The notes under the pieces: generated by a model
The model's input: only the letters and a program-made list of their open reading frames with translations
Databases searched by the model: none
Told to the model about the DNA's origin: nothing
From: SAR86 cluster bacterium AG-313-D11
Lineage (GTDB): Bacteria > Pseudomonadota > Gammaproteobacteria > Magnimaribacterales > D2472
Assembly: GCA_003284215.1 (NCBI GenBank)
Contig: QBVW01000004.1
Coordinates: 61,137-125,136, forward strand
Length of the DNA stretch: 64,000 nt
Direction of reading: 5' to 3'
Made by a program: the position numbers and the translations under genes
Part shown: piece after piece, positions 44,432 through 55,141 of the stretch
Numbering within the stretch: the stretch's first letter is position 1
How the letters are laid out: every line of letters starts with the position of its first letter

Positions 44432-45274
44432 TTAGAGTATCAGAAAACAAAATATTGAGAGGGTAAGCAAATACAAAGATGCCCAATGATTATTTTTAAA
44501 AGCTAGTAAATAATTTTTTTGCAATGCAAGCCGCTGCTGAAAAAAGTAAAAACCACTTAACAACATTATGCCAATGTACCAAGCAGATGAAAGCTCTGCT
44601 TTCAATCCAACGATTAGCAAAAGGCCAATAACGGAAAATTGCAAGATTGCAATAATCAATAAAGTATTTGATCCCCACCATAATGGAGTCGAATTGATAC
44701 CTAATTTTTTGTCATCTTCTTTATCACACAACCCATAGAAGGAGTCGAAGGCGATAGTTTTTGCAGCGATTGCAAGATAGAGAAAAATCATCGTTGGGTT
44801 ATTCAACTCATTTGTCATAGCGTAAACAATAATTGTTGGGTTGAAAGTTAGACCAAGAAAAATCTGAGGCCCAATAAAAAATCTTTTTGTCAGAGGGTAT
44901 ACAACTATCATTAGACCAAAACAAATACTTATCAAAATAGTATTTGCATTGGTTAAGCTAAGTAACGCTAGGCTCAATATACCAAGCACCACAAAAATAA
45001 CCCAACTTTCAGATATTGAGAGCTTTTTACTGGGTATTGGCCTTGTTTTTGTTCTCTCTACCTCTCCATCAAGGTCTTTATCCCATATATCATTGATAAC
45101 ACAGCCTGCTGATCTCACTAAAATACTTCCAATAATGACAATTAATAAATGAGAGTATGCAAAATTACCGTTTGTGCTAATTACTAAAGCTAATAATGCT
45201 GGCCAAAGTAATAGGTAGATACCGATTGGCTTATCAAGACGCATCAATTCAAATATAGCCAATGCCTTACTCAT
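44432..45274 (-). CDS. ubiA: 4-hydroxybenzoate polyprenyltransferase
   Basis: 280-residue integral membrane prenyltransferase of ubiquinone synthesis. NDIWDKDLDGEVERTKTRP is the first Asp-rich Mg-diphosphate motif and DSFYGLCDKEDDKKLGINS the second. About eight membrane segments are visible. It overlaps ubiC by four bases and uses that enzyme's product. Confidence 0.95.
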   Translation of the reverse strand: MSKALAIFELMRLDKPIGIYLLLWPALLALVISTNGNFAYSHLLIVIIGSILVRSAGCVINDIWDKDLDGEVERTKTRPIPSKKLSISESWVIFVVLGILSLALLSLTNANTILISICFGLMIVVYPLTKRFFIGPQIFLGLTFNPTIIVYAMTNELNNPTMIFLYLAIAAKTIAFDSFYGLCDKEDDKKLGINSTPLWWGSNTLLIIAILQFSVIGLLLIVGLKAELSSAWYIGIMLLSGFYFFQQRLALQKNYLLAFKNNHWASLYLLTLSIFCFLIL

Positions 45275-45762
45275 AGCGATAAAAATACCTCCATAACACT
45301 CAAGGGATATCCTCGAACATGATAATGAGTCCTTCTCCCCCAGACCAACTCTTCAGAAGAGGTAAGAAATTTTGCAAACTCACGATGTGTTTTAATAAAC
45401 AGATCGCTTTGAAATAGTAAATCACCTAGCGGTTTTGATCCAATGGTTCCTAATCCAGGATAGCCTTTTGCTGCAGTAAGATTTGGGATAATGCTTCTTG
45501 CAAAAACACGGGGCACTAGATCTCCGTATAAAACAACTTCTCTTATTCGAACTTCATCTGATGCGATATCAAGCATCAAATATTCTTCATCTTCTGCAAT
45601 GCCAATATCATCACTTAAAATTTCAAGTTTAAAGTTAGAATCTGCTGAAATTTTTGCTGTAATTGAACCTTCTTCATTCAACCAATCCAAAATGTTTTGA
45701 TCCTTTAAAGAGCTTTTTAACTCTAGACTGTTTAGCCACTTATTAATTCTTTTTGCTTGCAT
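45271..45762 (-). CDS. ubiC: Chorismate pyruvate-lyase
   Basis: 163-residue UbiC that converts chorismate to 4-hydroxybenzoate plus pyruvate. The REVVLYGDLVPRVFARSIIP block carries the active-site arginine region, followed by LGTIGSKPLGDLLF and the end VWGRRTHYHVRGYPLSVMEVF, where the catalytic glutamate lies. Coupled to ubiA. Divergent from rubredoxin with 87 bases between starts. Confidence 0.94.
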   Translation of the reverse strand: MQAKRINKWLNSLELKSSLKDQNILDWLNEEGSITAKISADSNFKLEILSDDIGIAEDEEYLMLDIASDEVRIREVVLYGDLVPRVFARSIIPNLTAAKGYPGLGTIGSKPLGDLLFQSDLFIKTHREFAKFLTSSEELVWGRRTHYHVRGYPLSVMEVFLSL

Positions 45763-45849
45763 GAATTAGATCTATAAAATCTGATATTATAGCCTGCTTA
45801 ATTTTCATTAAATGAGACTTTTTAAGTCAGATTAACTAAGAGAGAGAAA

Positions 45850-46020
45850 ATGGAATACAAAAAATGGGAATGTATTGTATGCGGACTAATATATGATGAA
45901 GAGCTGGGTTGGCCAGATGATGGTATTGCCCCAGGAACTGCTTGGGATGATGTTCCGGACGATTGGTTATGCCCCGATTGTGGGGTGGGTAAAGAAGATT
46001 TTGAAATGACAGAGATTTAA
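45850..46020 (+). CDS. Rubredoxin
   Basis: 56-residue electron carrier, short enough to be missed by ORF cut-offs. The iron ligands are Cys8 and Cys11 ([10 protein letters not shown]) and Cys41 and Cys44 ([13 protein letters not shown]). The aromatic core (Tyr3, Trp6, Trp31-type) and the [11 protein letters not shown] block are intact. AGAGAG at 45841-45846 is the ribosome site. Its stop overlaps the start of the symporter gene by one base. It may serve an alkane hydroxylase or oxidative-stress enzyme elsewhere. Confidence 0.95.
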   Translation: MEYKKWECIVCGLIYDEELGWPDDGIAPGTAWDDVPDDWLCPDCGVGKEDFEMTEI

Positions 46021-47282
46021 TGATTGAAACTCCAAAACACTTAACCAGAAACATACTTATTGGTCTGGTTCTTGGTTTTGTTGTTGGCTCTTTCCTTTTT
46101 TATACAAATTTCTTTCCAAACTCGGTAGATGCTTTTATAGAAAAATATATATTTAAGATGGGCGGAGATATCTTTATGAATCTCCTGAAGTTATTAGTTG
46201 TGCCTTTAGTTTTCTTTTCGTTGGTAACAGGCATCTCTTCTCTTGGAAGCTCTCAGTCTTTGGGAAAACTAACATTGAAAACTGTAGGCTTCTATCTCCT
46301 GACTACCGGAATTGCAGTTTCTTTGGCGCTTATAGCAGGCTCTTTCTTTCAGCCGGGCTCCAACTATTCATCTGATATAGCTATGGCTGCACCAAGTTCA
46401 TTGCCTCAAGGGCAAGGAATCTACTCAACCATTGTTGGAATCTTTCCTTCAAACATTATTCAGGCAATGGCTGAAAATCAGATGCTGGCAATTGTATTCT
46501 TCAGTATTATTTTTGGTTTAGCTTTAAATAAAACAAATCATTTAACAGGAAATTTAAGCGATTCATTCGCCAAATTAAACACAGTATTTTTACAGCTGAT
46601 AGTTATGATCATGAGCTTTGCTCCTTTGGGGGTTTTTTGTTTAATTGGAAAGTTTGTTATTGCTGATGGTCTTGATATTTTTCAAGACGTTTTAGCTTAT
46701 GTTGTTCTTTTAATAGCTTTGCTCCTATTTCATGCAGCTTTTACTTACTCATTATTCTTAAAATTTATTGGAGGACTAAATCCATTAACTTTCTTCAGAA
46801 AAATGAAAGATGTTGCTTTATTTGCATTTTCTACCTCATCAAGTGCAGCAACAATTCCAGTAACACTTAGAACAGTTAATCAGGACTTGGGCGTAAAGCA
46901 AAACGTTGCATCTTTTGTTGTTCCTGTTGGTGCTACTATCAACATGGATGGAACGGCCATCATGCAAGGCTTAGCAACAGTCTTTATTGCCCAAATGTCT
47001 GGGATTGATCTAACACTTTTTCAATACATTCAGGTGGTGTTGTTAGCAGTCGCAACTTCAATTGGAACTGCTGCTGTTCCATCGGCTGGAACCATAACTT
47101 TGATCATAATTTTGCAACAATTCAATTTGCCACTTGAGGCAATTGGGATAATCCTTGCGGTCGATAGGGTGTTAGATATGATCAGAACATCCGTCAATGT
47201 TACCGGTGATGCTGCTATTGCATGTATAGTAGCGAAAACAGAGAATCAATTGGATGAAAATATTTTCAATTCAAAGGCTTAA
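46020..47282 (+). CDS. Dicarboxylate/amino acid:cation symporter (DAACS family)
   Basis: 420-residue GltP/GltT/DctA-type transporter. AFSTSSSAATIPVTLRT is the serine-rich re-entrant loop HP1, and VPVGATINMDGTAIMQGLATVFIAQ is the TM7 signature with the NMDGT cation site. AVDRVLDMIRTSVNVTGDA is TM8, where the Asp-Arg-x-x-x-Asp pattern contacts the substrate. The arginine in RTSVNVTGD fits glutamate/aspartate or C4-dicarboxylate selection. It is translationally coupled to rubredoxin (TAATG), an unusual pairing. Confidence 0.93.
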   Translation: MIETPKHLTRNILIGLVLGFVVGSFLFYTNFFPNSVDAFIEKYIFKMGGDIFMNLLKLLVVPLVFFSLVTGISSLGSSQSLGKLTLKTVGFYLLTTGIAVSLALIAGSFFQPGSNYSSDIAMAAPSSLPQGQGIYSTIVGIFPSNIIQAMAENQMLAIVFFSIIFGLALNKTNHLTGNLSDSFAKLNTVFLQLIVMIMSFAPLGVFCLIGKFVIADGLDIFQDVLAYVVLLIALLLFHAAFTYSLFLKFIGGLNPLTFFRKMKDVALFAFSTSSSAATIPVTLRTVNQDLGVKQNVASFVVPVGATINMDGTAIMQGLATVFIAQMSGIDLTLFQYIQVVLLAVATSIGTAAVPSAGTITLIIILQQFNLPLEAIGIILAVDRVLDMIRTSVNVTGDAAIACIVAKTENQLDENIFNSKA

Positions 47283-47342
47283 TTACTAATTAAATTCAAT
47301 TTTATTTGATAAAATCTAACGCTTGTTTATAGGAGAGAAAGG

Positions 47343-49331
47343 ATGAATATATTAATTGCCCCAGCATTGGGTGTTTTTGGTTTGATTGCCGCTTTTGTGG
47401 TGTTTAGTTTGGTGATGCGTTATTCAGATGGAACTGATCAAGTCAAAAAGATTGGTGATGAAATTCATAAGGGTGCAATGAAATTCATGAAAACTGAATA
47501 TACCTATTTATTAATTTTTGTTGCCGTATTAGTCGTATTGGTAGCAACCTTTCTTACGATTCAATCAGCGATTGCAGTCGTAGTTGGAGCTGCTTGCTCA
47601 TCGTTAGCAGGATTTATTGGAATGTATGCAGCAACAAAGGCAAATGTTAGAACTGCAACTGCAGCTCAACAAGATGGCGCAGCTGCAGCATTAAGTGTTT
47701 CTTTTTACGGTGGTTCGGTCATGGGATTATGTGTCGCCTCTCTTGGTCTCATTGGTCTAGGTGGCCTCTTTTATTTCTTTAGTGAATCTCATGTTCATGC
47801 GCTTGAAGGATTTGGAATGGGCGCATCAGTGGTAGCTTTATTCTCTCGTGTCGGCGGAGGTATTTTTACCAAGAGTGCTGATGTCGGAGCAGATTTAGTG
47901 GGTAAGATTGAAGCAGGAATACCTGAGGATGATCCAAGGAACCCAGGAGTGATCGCAGACAATGTTGGCGATAACGTTGGTGATGTTGCAGGAATGGGGT
48001 CAGATATTTTTGAATCTTATTGTGGGTCAATGATTGCCTCTATTGCTATAGCATATACTTTAGGCTCCAAGGAAATGATGATGTTCCCATTGGCTTTAAC
48101 CTCAATTGGTTTAATAGCTTCCATCATTGGAATCATAATAGTTAAATTACAATCCGCTAAAGCGCCTGCAAGTGCTTTACGTTCAGGAACTCTATTGGCA
48201 CCGGCAATATTTATTGTAATGGCATATTTTTTAACAAACAGTATGGCAGGAGTTTCAATGAATGTTTGGTGGGCTGTGGTATGTGGTGCTGTGGGAGGAG
48301 TCTTAATCGGACTAATTACTGAATACTACACAGGCGGAAATCCTGTTAAAAAGATTGCTGAATCTGGTGAAACTGGATCTGCAACCGTTATGATTTCTGG
48401 CCTTTCAGTTGGAATGCAATCTGTTGTAATTCCTATTTTAGTTTTAGCAACAATTATTTTAATTTCAACTACTCTTTCAGGAGTCTATGGAGTGGGTATT
48501 GCTGCTGTAGGTATGCTTTCAACTGTTGGGATAACCATGGCAATTGATGCATATGGTCCAGTTGCAGATAACGCTGGCGGCATTGCTGAGATGGCTGGCA
48601 TGGGAGAGGACGTAAGAGAGATTACAGATTCTTTGGATGAGCTCGGAAATACAACAGCAGCTATTGGTAAAGGTTTCGCAATTGGAGCCGCAGCTTTAGC
48701 AGCACTTGCAATTATTTCTGCATTCTCTGCAGTCGTCAGTCTTAATTTTGGCGATGCATTTACTTTATCTCTTGGTCAACCAATTGTATTGGTAGGAATG
48801 TTTATAGGAATTTGTATTCCTTTCTTGATTTCTTCAATCACCATGACAGCTGTTGGAGATGCTGCATTTGAGATGATTAATGAAATTCGAAGACAGTTCA
48901 GAGAAATCACCGGTTTGATGGAAGGCACTGCTGATCCTGATTCAGAAAAATGTGTTGAGATAGCAACTAAAGCTGCCTTAAAGAAAATGATGTTACCAGG
49001 TGTTATTGCAGTAGCGATGCCAGCGGTTGTGGGATTTGGTTTGGGTGCTATGGCTTTAGGTGGAATGCTTGCAGGCGGTCTTTTAGGTTGTGTTGCACTT
49101 GCTTTATTTATGGCAAATGCTGGCGGTGCTTGGGACAACGCTAAGAAATATGTTGAGAAGGGTAACCTTGGCGGTAAAGGCTCTGATACTCATGCGGCAG
49201 TTGTGGTGGGAGATACTGTGGGAGATCCTTTCAAAGATACCTCTGGCCCAGCAATGAACATCCTTATTAATGTGATGGCAATTGTGAGTTTAGTTATAGC
49301 CCCTTTATTAACATTGAATGGAGTGTTGTAA
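47343..49331 (+). CDS. hppA: Membrane-bound K+-dependent pyrophosphatase (ion pump)
   Basis: 662-residue integral membrane pyrophosphatase with about sixteen membrane segments. [37 protein letters not shown] and [18 protein letters not shown] are the pyrophosphate and Mg-binding motifs. [10 protein letters not shown] has alanine at the position where K+-independent enzymes carry lysine, so it is of the K+-dependent type. Whether it pumps H+, Na+ or both cannot be told here. AGGAG at 47331-47335 is the ribosome site. It saves energy by coupling PPi breakdown to an ion gradient. Confidence 0.95.
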   Translation: MNILIAPALGVFGLIAAFVVFSLVMRYSDGTDQVKKIGDEIHKGAMKFMKTEYTYLLIFVAVLVVLVATFLTIQSAIAVVVGAACSSLAGFIGMYAATKANVRTATAAQQDGAAAALSVSFYGGSVMGLCVASLGLIGLGGLFYFFSESHVHALEGFGMGASVVALFSRVGGGIFTKSADVGADLVGKIEAGIPEDDPRNPGVIADNVGDNVGDVAGMGSDIFESYCGSMIASIAIAYTLGSKEMMMFPLALTSIGLIASIIGIIIVKLQSAKAPASALRSGTLLAPAIFIVMAYFLTNSMAGVSMNVWWAVVCGAVGGVLIGLITEYYTGGNPVKKIAESGETGSATVMISGLSVGMQSVVIPILVLATIILISTTLSGVYGVGIAAVGMLSTVGITMAIDAYGPVADNAGGIAEMAGMGEDVREITDSLDELGNTTAAIGKGFAIGAAALAALAIISAFSAVVSLNFGDAFTLSLGQPIVLVGMFIGICIPFLISSITMTAVGDAAFEMINEIRRQFREITGLMEGTADPDSEKCVEIATKAALKKMMLPGVIAVAMPAVVGFGLGAMALGGMLAGGLLGCVALALFMANAGGAWDNAKKYVEKGNLGGKGSDTHAAVVVGDTVGDPFKDTSGPAMNILINVMAIVSLVIAPLLTLNGVL

Positions 49332-49380
49332 AAATTACCTTGCTTAAAAATTAAAAAATCTTTTAATACTTCATAAGAAT

Positions 49381-51321
49381 TTAAATGCCAATTAATTTGA
49401 CTGCAACTTGTTTTGTAAAGAATGATATTGCTATCACTTCATAGCCTAAGCTGTTTATAGAACAGAATTCGCTTAAGGCTTTAAATTCATCTTGTTCCCA
49501 GCACTCATTCATTATAAATTCATCAAATATAAGGATGGTATCTTTGTCTATAACTGATTTTGAAAAGTTTAGAGCACAAATAGTTGAAGAATATAAATCT
49601 GAATCAAAATTTATTACTGATGCAATAGGTCGACTTTCAGAAAAGAATAATGGTAATGATTCTTCAAATTTACCTACAATAAATTCTCCGCCTTTTATAT
49701 TTGGCACATTTCCATCACTAGAATAACTTCCTTTCTTTTTAGAATGATTTTTTCCATTCCAATCCTCAGGCAAGCCTGAGAATGTATCAAACCCATATCC
49801 TTTTTTAAAAGAATTTATAAGATATTTAAAAGATGAGGCCCGCCATACACCGAACTCATAAAACGGTCTTTCAGCCCTACTTTTTTTTACAATTGCATCA
49901 AAAAAATACCATCTATTGAAATGTAATTCAGGAAGCTTGCTCAAGCTTAAAGCCCAACTTAATGAACGCATAAAAGGGTGTTGTTTTAATTGAGATTTCA
50001 CCAATTTGTTAAATTTTTTTGCATCCCCGCGGTATAGACTTAATGCAGCTTTGGTTATTCTCGCCAGCTGATGAGTCTCATCAGCAATTAAACAGTTATC
50101 AATCCAATATTCAGCATCTTTTATATTTCTTTGTGTACTATGAAGGTTCCAATACGCCTCAGCAAATTTAGGTTTCAATGTTATTGCTTGCCTATAACTT
50201 GCTTCGGCTTCAACAAGTTTGCACTGCTCTCTGAGCGTATTACCCAAATTGCTATAAGCTTCTGCATAGTCAGGCCTCAATGCTATTGCTTGCCTATAAT
50301 TTACCTCGGCTTCATCTACTCTTCCCAGTTCTTTGAGTACCACACCCAAGTTGTTGAGGGCTGCGGTAAAGTCAGGCTTCAACGCTATTGCTTGCCTATA
50401 ATTTGCCTCGGCTTCAACTAATTTACCTTGCTCTCTTAGAGTGACGCCCAAATTACTGTATGCAGCTGTAAAGTGAGGCTTCAACGCTATTGCTTGCCTA
50501 TAATTTACCTCGGCATCATCAAATTTTCCAAGTTCTTGGAGCGTATTACCCAAATTGCTATAAGCTTCTGCATAGTCAGGCCTCAATGCTATTGCTTGCC
50601 TATAATTTACCTCGGCTTCATCTAATATTCCCAGTTCTTTGAGTACCACACCCAAGTTGTTGAGGGCTGCGGTAAAGTCAGGCTTCAACGCTATTGCTTG
50701 CCTATAATTTACCTCGGCTTCAACTAATTTACCTTGTTCTCTGAGAGCGTTACCCAAGCTACTATAAGCCTCTGTATAGTCTGGCTTCAACGCTATTGCT
50801 TGCCTATAATTTGCCTCAGCTTCATCTGACTTGCCAATTTTTTTGAGTATAGTACCTAAATTGCTATGAGCTTCTGCATAGTCGGGTTTCAATGCTATTG
50901 CTTGCCTATAACTTTCCTCAGCTTTATCAAATATCCCGAGCTCTAGGCGGGTATCACCCAAGTTTTTATGCGCTTCTGCATAGTCAGGCTTCAATGCTAT
51001 TGCTTGGTTCAAGCTCATTTCGGCCTCAGTCAATCTGCTTAATCCGTTAAGCGTTATTCCTAAATTATTGTGAGCTTGAAAATCTTCTGGCGCTAATTGC
51101 ACGCATTTCTGCATGGCAGTTAATGACTCACTTAATCTTCCAGTTTTTATAAGCACAGCACCAAGTACTTTCCAGCTAAAGTGGTGTTTAGGAAATTTTT
51201 GAACAATGGATTGCGCTAAATTCTCAGCATCGCAATACATATTCTTTTGATAATAATTTAAAAGGCTTTTTACTTCTGCCTCTGATGGATTGGTAGCCTG
51301 TAAGTTTTTTCTTTTCGCCAT
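49381..51321 (-). CDS. TPR-repeat protein fused to a class I methyltransferase-like domain
   Basis: 646 residues. About eleven TPR units occupy roughly 45-420, ten of them nearly regular 34-residue repeats with the recurring core [11 protein letters not shown]. The C-terminal part (about 465-646) has [16 protein letters not shown], which fits SAM motif I (ExG), then [13 protein letters not shown] and [16 protein letters not shown], as in TylF/MacC-like and class I methyltransferases found with glycan genes. No signal peptide. Similar TPR fusions act in surface glycan or O-antigen modification. It stands alone between convergent hppA and co-directed recG. Confidence 0.85.
   Translation of the reverse strand: MAKRKNLQATNPSEAEVKSLLNYYQKNMYCDAENLAQSIVQKFPKHHFSWKVLGAVLIKTGRLSESLTAMQKCVQLAPEDFQAHNNLGITLNGLSRLTEAEMSLNQAIALKPDYAEAHKNLGDTRLELGIFDKAEESYRQAIALKPDYAEAHSNLGTILKKIGKSDEAEANYRQAIALKPDYTEAYSSLGNALREQGKLVEAEVNYRQAIALKPDFTAALNNLGVVLKELGILDEAEVNYRQAIALRPDYAEAYSNLGNTLQELGKFDDAEVNYRQAIALKPHFTAAYSNLGVTLREQGKLVEAEANYRQAIALKPDFTAALNNLGVVLKELGRVDEAEVNYRQAIALRPDYAEAYSNLGNTLREQCKLVEAEASYRQAITLKPKFAEAYWNLHSTQRNIKDAEYWIDNCLIADETHQLARITKAALSLYRGDAKKFNKLVKSQLKQHPFMRSLSWALSLSKLPELHFNRWYFFDAIVKKSRAERPFYEFGVWRASSFKYLINSFKKGYGFDTFSGLPEDWNGKNHSKKKGSYSSDGNVPNIKGGEFIVGKFEESLPLFFSESRPIASVINFDSDLYSSTICALNFSKSVIDKDTILIFDEFIMNECWEQDEFKALSEFCSINSLGYEVIAISFFTKQVAVKLIGI
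50235..50736 (-). repeat. 306-base internal duplication in TPR coding DNA
   Basis: Bases 50235-50430 and 50541-50736 (196 bases each, offset 306 = three 102-base TPR units) differ at only three positions. A weaker 102-base period runs from about 50150 to 51010. The high identity at DNA level points to recent duplication or gene conversion. Confidence 0.9.
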
Positions 51322-51378
51322 AGTTTTATAATAGCCGTAAGATATTCAGAAATATAATAAAACAATCAACCAAAATAA

Positions 51379-53442
51379 CTAGGCATCAGCAAAAGCTATA
51401 GAGCCTGAGATCCATCTTTCTATTAACTGATTGGCAAGCTCAGGCTCCTCATTACATATTAATTCAGCAACTTTTTTGGTTTCCATTAGATACTGACTGT
51501 CTCTAACTAGATTTGTATATTTCATCGGCACAATACCTGTTTGTTGAGCGCCCATGATCTCTCCAGGGCCTCTTATGACCAGATCCTCTTCAGCAATTTT
51601 GAAACCGTCTTGAGAGTCTACCAATACTTGGAGTCTTTGCGATGAGACATCTTGAATCTTATCTTTGTGCAGAAGAATGCAAAAACTCTCTTTGGTTCCT
51701 CTGCCTATTCTGCCTCTTAATTGATGCAGTTGAGCCAAACCAAATCTTTCTGCATTTTCAATGACCATGATATCTGCATCAGGGATATCGACTCCAACTT
51801 CAACAACGGTCGTTGATACTAAGATTGAAGTTTGTGAATCCTTGAAAGCTTTGATCTGCTCTTGTTTTTTATTTGCTGAGAGCTTGCCATGGAGGCAACC
51901 AACTTTTTCTTGGCTGAAATGCTCAGATAAATCTTCGTAGGTTTCCATGACAGCATTTAAATCTAGGTTTTCAGATTCTTCAATTAAAGGGCATATCCAA
52001 TATACTTTGCTGCCTTGTTTTGTTGCAGCTAACATTCTTTCAATCAGCTTGTCTTTTCCGCTTAAAGGTAAACATGATGTTTGAATTGGCTTCCTGCCTG
52101 GAGGCAGCTCATCGATTACAGACACATCCATGTTTGCATAAACACTCATAGAAAGCGTTCTTGGAATAGGGGTGGCTGTTAATGTGAGCTGATGAGGCGC
52201 TGATGTCTCAGAGTCATTTTTTTTCCTTAATGCTAGTCGCTGGTTCACTCCAAACCTGTGCTGCTCATCAATGATAATGAGAGCAAGATTAGAAAACTCG
52301 ACACTTTTTTGAAATAAAGCATGGGTTCCAACCAATAACTTAATTTTACTATCCTTAAGATCTTGTAAGATTTTCTTTCTCTGACTTGTAGATGTGCTGC
52401 CAGTCAGAAGAGCTACTTTTCCGGCTTGTTTATTAAAAAAAGATTTCAAGCTAACAAAATGTTGTTCTGCTAGCAGTGTAGTTGGCGCCATAAAAGCAAC
52501 CTGAAATGATGAATCAAGGGCTAGGGCAGCAGCCAAAGCACCCACCACTGTTTTTCCTGATCCAACATCTCCTTGAACCAATCTCATCATAGGAACTTCC
52601 TGAGATAGATCCTCTTTAATTTCATTGACAACTCTCGCTTGGGCTCCAGTTAACTCAAATGGAAAATTCGATTGAACTTCTGCTGTCCATTCATTCTCTT
52701 TAAACAATGGAAAAGCTTGATGTCTTTTTTGCTTGCGTTTTAAAAACGCCATACCAGCCTGAAAAGCAATCATTTCCTCTTTTAATAGCCGCACTCTAGC
52801 TGGATGCGAACCTCCAGGAAGCATTTCTTCAATGTCTATTCCTGCATCAGGATTATGAATGGTTGCTAGGGCATCAATAATTTTCATGTTTAAAGATGAG
52901 TCATATTTTTCTACATCGAGAAAGTCCTCTGCAAAATCTAGTTTTGAAATAGCTGCATGAATAAACCCTCTTATTTTTTTTTGACCTATGCCTTTTGGCA
53001 CCCTATACACTGGAGTCAGTTTTTCATCTTTCAAAGTATGATCGCTTGAAATTACTTCGTATTCTGGGTGTATCATCTCTAATCCATATCTACTGAGGCT
53101 TACTTTTCCGTAACATAGAATCTCAGTTCCAGCTTTGAGTTGTCTTGTTTGGGCAGGATGGAAATAAAAAAAACGAACATTAATATTAGAAGATTCATCA
53201 GTAGATTTTAGGACCATCATTTTTCTAGGTCGATACAGTGATTGCGCAGACAAGATTTTTACCTTGATTAATTTTTCATCTCCTGGTTGGAGATCAATTA
53301 TTTGCGTAATTTTTGTTCTATCCTGATACCCAAAAGGCAGATGAAAGCAGAGATCTCTTAAGTTAAAAATTCCAATAAGATTTAGTTTTTCAACGATAGA
53401 AGGTCCGATACCTTTTAATTGAGTCAGTTCAATATTAGCCAC
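51379..53442 (-). CDS. recG: ATP-dependent DNA helicase RecG
   Basis: 687-residue RecG that reverses stalled forks and branch-migrates junctions. A wedge OB domain (about 1-160; GIGPSIVEKLNLIGI at the start) precedes the helicase: Walker A QGDVGSGKTVVGALAAA, DEQH in LIIIDEQHRFGVNQR, and motif VI QLRGRIGRGTKESFC. The RecG-specific tail EEDLVIRGPGEIMGAQQTG is present. It is divergent from the epimerase-like gene with 43 bases between starts. Confidence 0.97.
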   Translation of the reverse strand: MANIELTQLKGIGPSIVEKLNLIGIFNLRDLCFHLPFGYQDRTKITQIIDLQPGDEKLIKVKILSAQSLYRPRKMMVLKSTDESSNINVRFFYFHPAQTRQLKAGTEILCYGKVSLSRYGLEMIHPEYEVISSDHTLKDEKLTPVYRVPKGIGQKKIRGFIHAAISKLDFAEDFLDVEKYDSSLNMKIIDALATIHNPDAGIDIEEMLPGGSHPARVRLLKEEMIAFQAGMAFLKRKQKRHQAFPLFKENEWTAEVQSNFPFELTGAQARVVNEIKEDLSQEVPMMRLVQGDVGSGKTVVGALAAALALDSSFQVAFMAPTTLLAEQHFVSLKSFFNKQAGKVALLTGSTSTSQRKKILQDLKDSKIKLLVGTHALFQKSVEFSNLALIIIDEQHRFGVNQRLALRKKNDSETSAPHQLTLTATPIPRTLSMSVYANMDVSVIDELPPGRKPIQTSCLPLSGKDKLIERMLAATKQGSKVYWICPLIEESENLDLNAVMETYEDLSEHFSQEKVGCLHGKLSANKKQEQIKAFKDSQTSILVSTTVVEVGVDIPDADIMVIENAERFGLAQLHQLRGRIGRGTKESFCILLHKDKIQDVSSQRLQVLVDSQDGFKIAEEDLVIRGPGEIMGAQQTGIVPMKYTNLVRDSQYLMETKKVAELICNEEPELANQLIERWISGSIAFADA

Positions 53443-53485
53443 TTAACGATAATACTTTTAATATAAGGACTTTAGAAACATATAT

Positions 53486-54265
53486 ATGAAAAAAGTTTTA
53501 ATTATTGGCTATGGAGACATTGGCAGCCGCATAGCTGCAAAACTTCCAAAGCAAGAATTTATAGGCATTTCTAGAAGTGCGCCTGCTGATTTACCAAATG
53601 TTGAATTCATTCAGCAAGATTGGATGAACGAATCAAGATTGATTTTGCCTTCTATAGATTTCTCAACCATTGTGTTGATATTAAAGCCAACCTCGCCAGA
53701 TATAGATGGCTATCAAAGAGGATTCTTGGACGCGTCATATCACATGATGAATTTTTTAAGTAAAAAGATAAGTTATAAAAAATTACTAATTGTTACTTCA
53801 ACTAGGGTTTACGGCTTGGGCAATGGAAGAGAGATAACAGAAGCCGTCAAACCTTTGCCTGATGATCAGCAAGCAAGAATTATTTTAGAGTATGAAGAGT
53901 TTGTAGCGCGTGAATCCAAAATAGAGCCATTAATTTTGCGTCCCTCGGGATTGTATGATGAACAAGCTCATTGGATGAAAAACCATGTGGATGCTTTTGA
54001 TGGAAAAAAATATCCTCTTCGCTTTGCTGAAGCCAATATGTATAGCAGAACCAATCTTGCATTGGTAATAGCAAATTATATTTCTAACAAAGAATCAGCC
54101 CATATATCTGGACCGCTGATTTGCAGTGAGCAAGCTCGAAAGTACACTGAAATTTTTTCTCTTGTTTGTCCTGATAACTCTTTTGAAGATTTTTTTATAG
54201 GTTCAGAGAAAATTGGCAAGTCATTTGATCCGCAAAAGTTATTAGACAGTGGTTTAATGAGATAA
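53486..54265 (+). CDS. NAD(P)-binding epimerase-like (extended SDR) protein
   Basis: 259 residues. VLIIGYGDIGSRIAAKL is the cofactor loop and LLIVTSTRVYGLGNGREITEA the region of the catalytic Ser/Thr-Tyr. The layout resembles YeeZ-type nucleoside-diphosphate sugar epimerase-like proteins. Substrate unknown. It leads the plus-strand run that continues with yicC, gmk, rpoZ and spoT. Confidence 0.82.
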   Translation: MKKVLIIGYGDIGSRIAAKLPKQEFIGISRSAPADLPNVEFIQQDWMNESRLILPSIDFSTIVLILKPTSPDIDGYQRGFLDASYHMMNFLSKKISYKKLLIVTSTRVYGLGNGREITEAVKPLPDDQQARIILEYEEFVARESKIEPLILRPSGLYDEQAHWMKNHVDAFDGKKYPLRFAEANMYSRTNLALVIANYISNKESAHISGPLICSEQARKYTEIFSLVCPDNSFEDFFIGSEKIGKSFDPQKLLDSGLMR

Positions 54266-54289
54266 TAGTAAAAAATATTCAGGAAACTT

Positions 54290-55141
54290 ATGTTTTACAG
54301 CATGACAGGGTATGGAACAGGGCAAGCTACCTCAAAAAAGATGGAGGTTTTGTGTGAAATTAAGTCAGTTAACAATAGGTTTGTAGATATCTCTTTTAGA
54401 GGATACAGCCTGCCAAATGATTTAGAGGAATACATAAAAAACCAACTAAAGAAAAAATTTCTTAGAGGATCTTTTGAGGTAAAAATTCATGATAATTTCC
54501 AATCAGAGCATTCGTATGAGCTTAATCAAGAAAGTATCAGAAATTTAAATAACACATTAAAAGCTAGTAAAGATTTTAAACACTTAAATCTTAAATTAAG
54601 CGATCTGAGAGATATTCCAGGCCTGTTAACAGTTAGGACCTCAAAAAAAGATATTTCAATTTTAGGAAAGAAGGCATTAAATATTGCAATAAAGAACCTT
54701 GTAGGGTCAAGAGCAAAAGAAGGTCAAAAAATAGAAAAAATTATTCTAGCCAAGACCTTATTTTTAAAAAATGCTCACCAAAAATTATCTAAGTCGGCAC
54801 CTTCATTAATGAAGCATAGAGTTAAAACCATCAAGAATAAGTTCATCCAAAAGAATATTGATGTTAATAAAGATGAGATAGCTAATGAGCTATCAAATGT
54901 AGCGTTAAAACACGATATAGCCGAGGAACTTGAAAGAATTAGTTTCCACATTGAATCATTAAATAAATTATTCAGACTAAAAAATGCGCACGGAAAAAAA
55001 ATGGACTTCATTCTTCAGGAATTATTTAGAGAGGTAAATACTCTGTCAGTTAAAATAGAAAAACCTGATTTAAAAGATTTGGCATTAACCATGAAGTTAA
55101 AGGTAGAGGAGCTGCGTGAGCAGGCTCAAAATCTAGAGTGA
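54290..55141 (+). CDS. yicC: YicC-family endoribonuclease
   Basis: 283-residue YicC. The N-terminus MFYSMTGYGTGQATSKK, then VNNRFVDISFRG, and the C-terminus GKKMDFILQELFREVNTLSVK are family blocks. E. coli YicC takes part in sRNA (RyhB) decay and is now counted as a ribonuclease. Its stop overlaps the gmk start (TGATG), which is a common yicC-gmk coupling. Confidence 0.94.
   Translation: MFYSMTGYGTGQATSKKMEVLCEIKSVNNRFVDISFRGYSLPNDLEEYIKNQLKKKFLRGSFEVKIHDNFQSEHSYELNQESIRNLNNTLKASKDFKHLNLKLSDLRDIPGLLTVRTSKKDISILGKKALNIAIKNLVGSRAKEGQKIEKIILAKTLFLKNAHQKLSKSAPSLMKHRVKTIKNKFIQKNIDVNKDEIANELSNVALKHDIAEELERISFHIESLNKLFRLKNAHGKKMDFILQELFREVNTLSVKIEKPDLKDLALTMKLKVEELREQAQNLE

Noticed and set aside
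48776..49138. Minus-strand open frame of 120 codons
   Set aside because: It is a shadow of the strongly conserved hppA C-terminal half, and its composition (Ala/Pro/Ile rich) is that of an antisense frame.
50150..51010. Regular ~102-base repeats that at first sight resemble a CRISPR or satellite array
   Set aside because: They are in frame with an open coding sequence and encode 34-residue TPR units; the period and lack of constant repeat/unique spacer structure do not fit CRISPR.
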